From positions 1 to 63,991 of the forward strand of contig JBJHDM010000015.1 of assembly GCA_050486545.1 (NCBI GenBank): 63,991 nt of DNA, given 5' to 3'. Each line of letters starts with the position of its first letter. The stretch's first letter is position 1. This stretch comes from DAOMNN01 sp050486545 (GTDB taxonomy: Bacteria > Pseudomonadota > Gammaproteobacteria > Burkholderiales > Rhodocyclaceae). This document shows, one piece after another, positions 60,701 to 63,991 of this stretch. Both the position numbers and the translations under genes were made by a program. The notes below the pieces were generated by a model. It had not been told where the DNA came from. It saw only the letters and a list, made by a program, of their open reading frames with translations, and did not search any database.

Positions 60701-61287
60701 GCATAGCCATGCACGCCGAAGTCGATGTATTCCTGCACCCCGGCCGGCGCGAGCACCGGCATCATCATGGCCTTGAAGAAGTGGTCGGTCTGGTGCGGCA
60801 GCGTCGAGGACTTGGCGGCATGATCGTCGCCGGCGATCACCAGCACGCCACCGTGCCGTGAGGTGCCGGCCGCATTGGCGTGCCGGAACACGTCCCCGCT
60901 GCGGTCCACGCCCGGGCCCTTGCCGTACCACATCGCGAAGACGCCCTCGACCGTGGCATGCGGAGAAAGGGTGACCTGCTGGGTCCCCCAGATCGCGGTG
61001 GCGGCGAGATCCTCGTTGACGCCAGGCTGGAACACGATGTCATGGGCCGCCAGATGCTTTTTCGCCTTCCAGAGCGTCTGGTCCAGCCCACCCAGCGGCG
61101 AACCGCGGTAGCCCGAGACAAACCCGGCCGTGTTCAGGCCTGCGGCCCGGTCGCGCTCCTTCTGGATCATGAGCAGGCGCACCAAGGCCTGGTAGCCGGT
61201 CATGAAGACGCGGCCGGAAACAAGATACTTGTCTTCCAGACTGACGGTGCGTGCGGGTACAGCCGCCTTCAGATCGGCTTCGGCCAT
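57733..61287 (-). CDS. Indolepyruvate (2-oxoacid):ferredoxin oxidoreductase, single-chain fusion
   Basis: This 1184-residue enzyme oxidatively decarboxylates an aryl-2-oxo acid to the aryl-acetyl-CoA with reduced ferredoxin. Parts: N-terminal pyrimidine-type domain (GFVSGYRGSPLGGLDQ at 56-70), TPP domain with FCSGCPHN (454-461) and GDG (520-522) through FND (548-550), a cluster-binding insert with C657, C660, C663, C669, C690, C696 and C701, a gamma domain starting about 741 (GIMVTGVGGTGVVTIG), and a C-terminal domain of about 250 residues of the DUF6537 type. AAGGAG six bases upstream fixes ATG 61287. Fused forms occur in aromatic-degrading betaproteobacteria. Phenylpyruvate, 4-hydroxyphenylpyruvate or indolepyruvate are plausible substrates. 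Confidence 0.9.
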   Translation of the reverse strand: MAEADLKAAVPARTVSLEDKYLVSGRVFMTGYQALVRLLMIQKERDRAAGLNTAGFVSGYRGSPLGGLDQTLWKAKKHLAAHDIVFQPGVNEDLAATAIWGTQQVTLSPHATVEGVFAMWYGKGPGVDRSGDVFRHANAAGTSRHGGVLVIAGDDHAAKSSTLPHQTDHFFKAMMMPVLAPAGVQEYIDFGVHGYALSRYSGCWVAFKALADTVETSASVDVDPQRVQVVLPTDFALPSDGLNIRWPDPPLVQERRLINYKLYAALAYCRANLLNRVVIDSPAPRLGIIASGKSYLDVRQAFDDLGIDDELAAEIGIRLYKVGMVWPLESDGVRQFAEGLDEILVVEEKRQLIEYQLKEELYNWREDVRPRVIGKFDEKGEWARIRQADGTIDHGQWLLPAAGELTPAMIARAIASRIGRFFTSDRIKARLAFLEAKEKALADRTFSIDRVPTFCSGCPHNTSTHVPKGSRALAGIGCHYMVTWMPERRTGTFTQMGGEGVPWVGQAPFTSEPHIFANLGDGTYFHSGLLAIRQAVAAKVNITYKILFNDAVAMTGGQPHDGVLDVPTIVRQLQAEGVTNIIVVNDGTERAYGPADLPHVPIRHRDELDAIQRDLRASPGVTALIYDQTCAAEKRRRRKRGLYPDPPRRVFINEAVCEGCGHCGIVSNCMSIVPVETEFGRKRRIDQSSCNKDFSCLNGFCPSFITIEGGQLRRGKALTADESAFADLPDPTLPSTAEPFGIMVTGVGGTGVVTIGALIGMGAHLDGKGVTVLDMTGLAQKGGSVFSHIRIAQHPDDLHAVRIAAGEANALIGGDLVVSASTEALAKMAAGRTRAVVNRAETPTSDFTHNPDWQFPLEQMEQAVREAVGGEPAVDFLDAQQIATTLMGDAIATNLFLLGYAWQKGMVPVSHEALMQAIELNGVAIEMNRKAFLWGRRTAHAPAAVARFANPAEVLPIRPESLDERIATRVEFLTQYQDAAYAARYRALVVKVREAERLVTGDARSAQLTEAVALNYFKLLAYKDEYEVARLYSDPGFWKQVEDTFEGEYQIRFHLAPPLMSHPDPTTGRIPKKAFGAGLRRVFRWLAKLKRLRGTRWDLFGRTAERRQERALIAQYERDVAELLDQLSFLRLSLAVEIASLPEGIRGFGHIKERTIEHAQAERKRLLEQWRAPVEADRLPRKRA

Positions 61288-61412
61288 CGGGATCTCCTTC
61301 CTCAAAAATCGTGTTTTTGGGTTCTGCTTCGGTGTCCGCCTCGTGAGCGGACTTCGCCATGATAGCGATTCCGGATCGGGTCGTCGCAACCGGTTCGGTC
61401 ACGACTGCCGTC

Positions 61413-61435
61413 AGCGTAGCCGAACGGCTGACGCT
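61413..61435. other. Hairpin between FAD dehydrogenase and oxidoreductase genes
   Basis: AGCGT-AGCCG pairs with CGGCT-ACGCT across a two-base loop with one bulged G. It lies beyond the FAD dehydrogenase stop in the direction of transcription without a T-run. The 222-base gap (61288-61509) suggests that the oxidoreductase gene has its own promoter, which I could not place. Confidence 0.4.
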
Positions 61436-61509
61436 ATTGAATACATGGATACCCTGAAACCGGCAAGGTTCGCCTCGGGACACGCCCAGGGTCGGGCGTG
61501 GGCTCAGGA

Positions 61510-62922
61510 TCAGGGCCGATCGGGAACGACCTTGCCCGGGTTGAACAGGCCATCCGGGTCGAGTGCGCGCTTGAGCGCGCGCATTGCGTCGACAGCCGGC
61601 TCACCGTGCTCGGCGACGAGGAAATCCTGCTTGCCGAACCCGATGCCGTGTTCGCCTGTGCAGGTGCCGCCCAGTGACAGCGCACGTTCGACGATGCGGC
61701 GGTTGAGCGCTTCGGCGCGTTCGATTTCCGCCTCGTCCTGGGGATCGACGAGGATCAGGGTATGGAAATTGCCGTCGCCGACGTGACCGACGATCGGTGC
61801 GGTCAGGCCACTCGCAGCGATGTCCTCGCGTGCGCCGGCAATGCACTCCGCCAGTCGCGAAATCGGCACGCAAGCATCGGTCGTTACGCCGCGGCATCCG
61901 GGTCGCAGGTTCAGGCAGGCGAAATAGGCGTCGTGCCGTGCCTGCCACAGCCGGCTGCGGTCTTCCGGGCGGCTTGCCCACTCGAAGTCCTGTCCGCCGT
62001 GTTCGCGGGCAAGATCCTGTACCGTCTGCGCCTGCTCCTCGACGCCGGCGGGCGAGCCGTGGAACTCGAAGAACAGCATCGGGGCTTCGCGCAGATCGGT
62101 CTTGCTGTAGCGGTTGATGGCCTGCACGGTCAGGGCGTCGAGCAGTTCGATGCGTGCGACCGGTACGCCGAGCTGGATGGTCTCGATGACGGTCCGAACG
62201 GCGCTGTCGACGTCGGGAAAGGCGCACACCGCTCCGGAGACGGCCTCGGGCAGCGGATGCAGGCGAACGGTCAACTCGGTGATGAGGCCCAGCGTCCCCT
62301 CCGAGCCGATCATCAGCCGGGTCAGGTCGTAACCCGAGGACGACTTGCGTGCCCGTCCGCCGGTGCGGATCACCCGCCCGTCGGCGAGCACCACTTCCAT
62401 GCCGAGCACGTTCTCGCGCATCGTCCCGTAGCGCACGGCATTGGTGCCCGAGGCACGCGTGGCCGCCATGCCGCCAAGGCTTGCATCGGCGCCCGGGTCG
62501 ATCGGAAAGAACAGGCCCGTGCCGTGCAGTTCGGCGTTGAGCTGCTTGCGTGTGACACCCGGCTGGACGACTGCGTCCATGTCCTCGCCATGCACTGCGA
62601 GGACCTTGTTCATCTCGGAAAAGTCGAGGCTGATCCCGCCGTGCAGCGCCAGGATGTGTCCTTCGAGCGAACTGCCGACTCCGAACGGAACGATCGGGAT
62701 GCGGTGCTCGCGGCAGGCGCGTACGACCGCGACGACTTCGGCGGTCGTGTGCGGCCAGGCAACGGCATCGGGAAGTGAGTCGGGAAAATGGGATTCGTCG
62801 TGCCCGTGATGGGTCCGTACCGCTTCGGCCATCGAAAAACGCGGACCGAGCAATGCGCCCATTGCCTCCACGAAGGCTTGCGGAAGGGGGGGGCGAGCCG
62901 TGTCGGGGTGTGGTGCGTTCAT
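61510..62922 (-). CDS. FAD-linked 2-hydroxyacid dehydrogenase (GlcD/D-lactate dehydrogenase type)
   Basis: This 470-residue flavoprotein of the vanillyl-alcohol-oxidase fold family has an FAD-binding domain (VPFGVGSSLEGH; DPGADASLGGMAATRASGTNAVRYG) and a C-terminal cap with VGHVGDGNFHTLILVDP and the ending GTCTGEHGIGFGKQDFL, DPDGLFNPGKV. Such enzymes oxidise D-2-hydroxy acids (lactate, glycolate and larger) and reduce cytochrome or quinone. Single-subunit length fits the D-lactate dehydrogenase (cytochrome) type. Its place between an aryl-2-oxoacid oxidoreductase and 4-hydroxyphenylpyruvate dioxygenase suggests an aryl-lactate substrate, which is inference. Confidence 0.85.
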   Translation of the reverse strand: MNAPHPDTARPPLPQAFVEAMGALLGPRFSMAEAVRTHHGHDESHFPDSLPDAVAWPHTTAEVVAVVRACREHRIPIVPFGVGSSLEGHILALHGGISLDFSEMNKVLAVHGEDMDAVVQPGVTRKQLNAELHGTGLFFPIDPGADASLGGMAATRASGTNAVRYGTMRENVLGMEVVLADGRVIRTGGRARKSSSGYDLTRLMIGSEGTLGLITELTVRLHPLPEAVSGAVCAFPDVDSAVRTVIETIQLGVPVARIELLDALTVQAINRYSKTDLREAPMLFFEFHGSPAGVEEQAQTVQDLAREHGGQDFEWASRPEDRSRLWQARHDAYFACLNLRPGCRGVTTDACVPISRLAECIAGAREDIAASGLTAPIVGHVGDGNFHTLILVDPQDEAEIERAEALNRRIVERALSLGGTCTGEHGIGFGKQDFLVAEHGEPAVDAMRALKRALDPDGLFNPGKVVPDRP

Positions 62923-62987
62923 CTTGATTCTCCTGTTGCGGGTATGCGCAAGCCTACACCATCGGGTGCCCGGCCACCCCTCCGTGG

Positions 62988-63991
62988 TCAGGATCCGCTC
63001 AGGACGCCTCGACGCACCTGGTCGGCTTCGATCGAGTCGAACAAGGCCTTGAAGTTTCCTTCGCCGAACCCCTCGTCGCCCTTTCGCTGGATGATCTCGA
63101 AGAAGATCGGGCCGATCACCGTCTCGGTGAAGATCTGCAGAAGCCGGCCGCCATCGGGTGTCGGCGCACCGTCGATGAGGATGCGATTGGCGCGCAGGCG
63201 GGCGAGGTCCTCGCCATGCCCTGGAAGACGTGCGTCGATCTGTTCATAGTAGGTGTCGGGCGTGTCCAGAAAGCGCACCTCGAGTTCGCGCAGGCGCTCG
63301 ACCGTTTCGTAGATATCGTCGGTCGACAGCGCGATGTGCTGGATGCCCTCGCCACGATAGGCCTGCAGGAATTCTTCGATCTGGCTCCGGTCGTCCGACG
63401 ATTCGTTGATCGGAATGCGAATCTTCCCGCAGGGGCTCACCATCGCGCGCGACTTCAGGCCGGTCAGTTTGCCTTCGATATCGAAGTACTTCAGCTCCCG
63501 GAAGTTGAAGATCCGTCGATAGAAGTCCGACCAGACGTCCATGCGTCCGCGGTGGACGTTGTGCGTCAGGTGGTCCACCTTCTTCAGGCCGACGCCGTCG
63601 GGTTGTCGGTCGACGCCCGGCAACCAGTTGAAGTCGATATCGTAGATCGAGATGTCCTCGTAACGATCGACCAGATAGATCAGGCTGCCCCCGATGCCCT
63701 TGATCGCCGGGATGTTCAGTTCCATTGGTCCGGCGGCCAGCGGATGAGGTTCGGCGCCGGCCGCGACCGCGGCCTCGAATGCCGCGGCAGCATCGCGGAC
63801 GCGCAAGGCGATCGCACACACCGAAGGGCCGTGCACGCGCGCGAATGCCTGCGCAAAGCTGGCCGGCTCGGCATTGAGGATGAAGTTCACCCCGCCCTGG
63901 CGGTAGAGCGTCACCTTCTTGGAGCGATGTTGGGCGACGGGCACAAAACCCATCTGGCGGAACAACCGGTCGAGTTCTCGCGGGTCCGGGG
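62988..63991 (-). CDS. hppD: 4-hydroxyphenylpyruvate dioxygenase (5' end outside window)
   Basis: This non-haem iron enzyme turns 4-hydroxyphenylpyruvate into homogentisate, the second step of tyrosine breakdown. The C-terminal catalytic half is complete, with the three iron ligands in VDHLTHNVHRGRM, GIQHIALSTDDI and GPIFFEIIQRKG. The frame runs open to the window edge (PDPRELDRLFRQMGF at the visible start), so probably only about 20-30 N-terminal residues are missing compared with the usual 355-360. It is transcribed toward the FAD dehydrogenase gene, 65 bases away. Homogentisate dioxygenase and later steps are not in the window. Confidence 0.93.
   Translation of the reverse strand, partial: PDPRELDRLFRQMGFVPVAQHRSKKVTLYRQGGVNFILNAEPASFAQAFARVHGPSVCAIALRVRDAAAAFEAAVAAGAEPHPLAAGPMELNIPAIKGIGGSLIYLVDRYEDISIYDIDFNWLPGVDRQPDGVGLKKVDHLTHNVHRGRMDVWSDFYRRIFNFRELKYFDIEGKLTGLKSRAMVSPCGKIRIPINESSDDRSQIEEFLQAYRGEGIQHIALSTDDIYETVERLRELEVRFLDTPDTYYEQIDARLPGHGEDLARLRANRILIDGAPTPDGGRLLQIFTETVIGPIFFEIIQRKGDEGFGEGNFKALFDSIEADQVRRGVLSGS

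Overview
The window reads as one contiguous piece of a high-GC proteobacterial chromosome. It is most likely a betaproteobacterium of the Rhodocyclales (Azoarcus/Thauera/Aromatoleum type). The grounds are a PhaM-type PHA granule protein, a fused isobutyryl-CoA mutase, a single-chain indolepyruvate:ferredoxin oxidoreductase, acyl-CoA and branched-chain transporter clusters, and dense overlapping operons. This placement is inference from gene content. I see no rRNA, tRNA, CRISPR array, insertion sequence, prophage or integrase.

Layout. 1-5260: late cobalamin (B12) assembly genes cobC, cobS, cobT and cobU on the minus strand, interrupted by a membrane diguanylate cyclase. 5260-9460: a cobalamin riboswitch controlling a BtuB-like TonB receptor, then BtuC and BtuD. 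9490-13370: an orphan radical SAM/SPASM enzyme, a ComEA-like protein, a DUF4395 membrane protein and an RhlE helicase. 13380-19300: a dispersed palindromic repeat, an M48 protease, then btuF, cobD, cbiB and cobQ. 19280-30190: a propionyl-CoA to succinyl-CoA module (enoyl-CoA hydratase-like protein, GntR regulator, methylmalonyl-CoA mutase, MeaB, PccB, PccA, a KamA-like radical SAM enzyme, methylmalonyl-CoA epimerase). 30290-38560: a cytosolic hybrid kinase and OmpR-type regulator divergent from icmF, then a GGDEF/EAL protein. 38820-49610: an acyl-CoA synthetase, LivGHMKF transporter, PaaK-like ligase, CaiB/BaiF CoA-transferase and AEC transporter. 49630-55940: PhaM, then a TonB receptor, permease-less binding protein and hybrid kinase operon divergent from a LuxR-type regulator. 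56000-57670: an orphan ParA and a membrane-anchored methyltransferase. 57730-63991: the fused 2-oxoacid:ferredoxin oxidoreductase, an FAD hydroxyacid dehydrogenase and 4-hydroxyphenylpyruvate dioxygenase, which runs off the window.

How it fits together. The left half supplies adenosylcobalamin. The centre holds two adenosylcobalamin-dependent acyl-CoA mutases with their G-protein chaperones and the carboxylase and epimerase that feed one of them. The right half imports and activates organic acids and degrades aromatic 2-oxo acids, processes that can yield the acyl-CoAs handled in the centre.

Regulation is the most informative part. A 14-base sequence with a 10-base palindromic core occurs identically at the gntR/mcm promoters and at the epimerase promoter 9.4 kb away. 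A 36-base element (31 of 36 identical) lies upstream of both icmF/kinase and the acyl-CoA synthetase-liv cluster. A separate dyad fills the spacer of the likely icmF promoter. The best candidate for an undescribed system is the TonB receptor, orphan binding protein, hybrid kinase and LuxR regulator cassette at 50186-55941.
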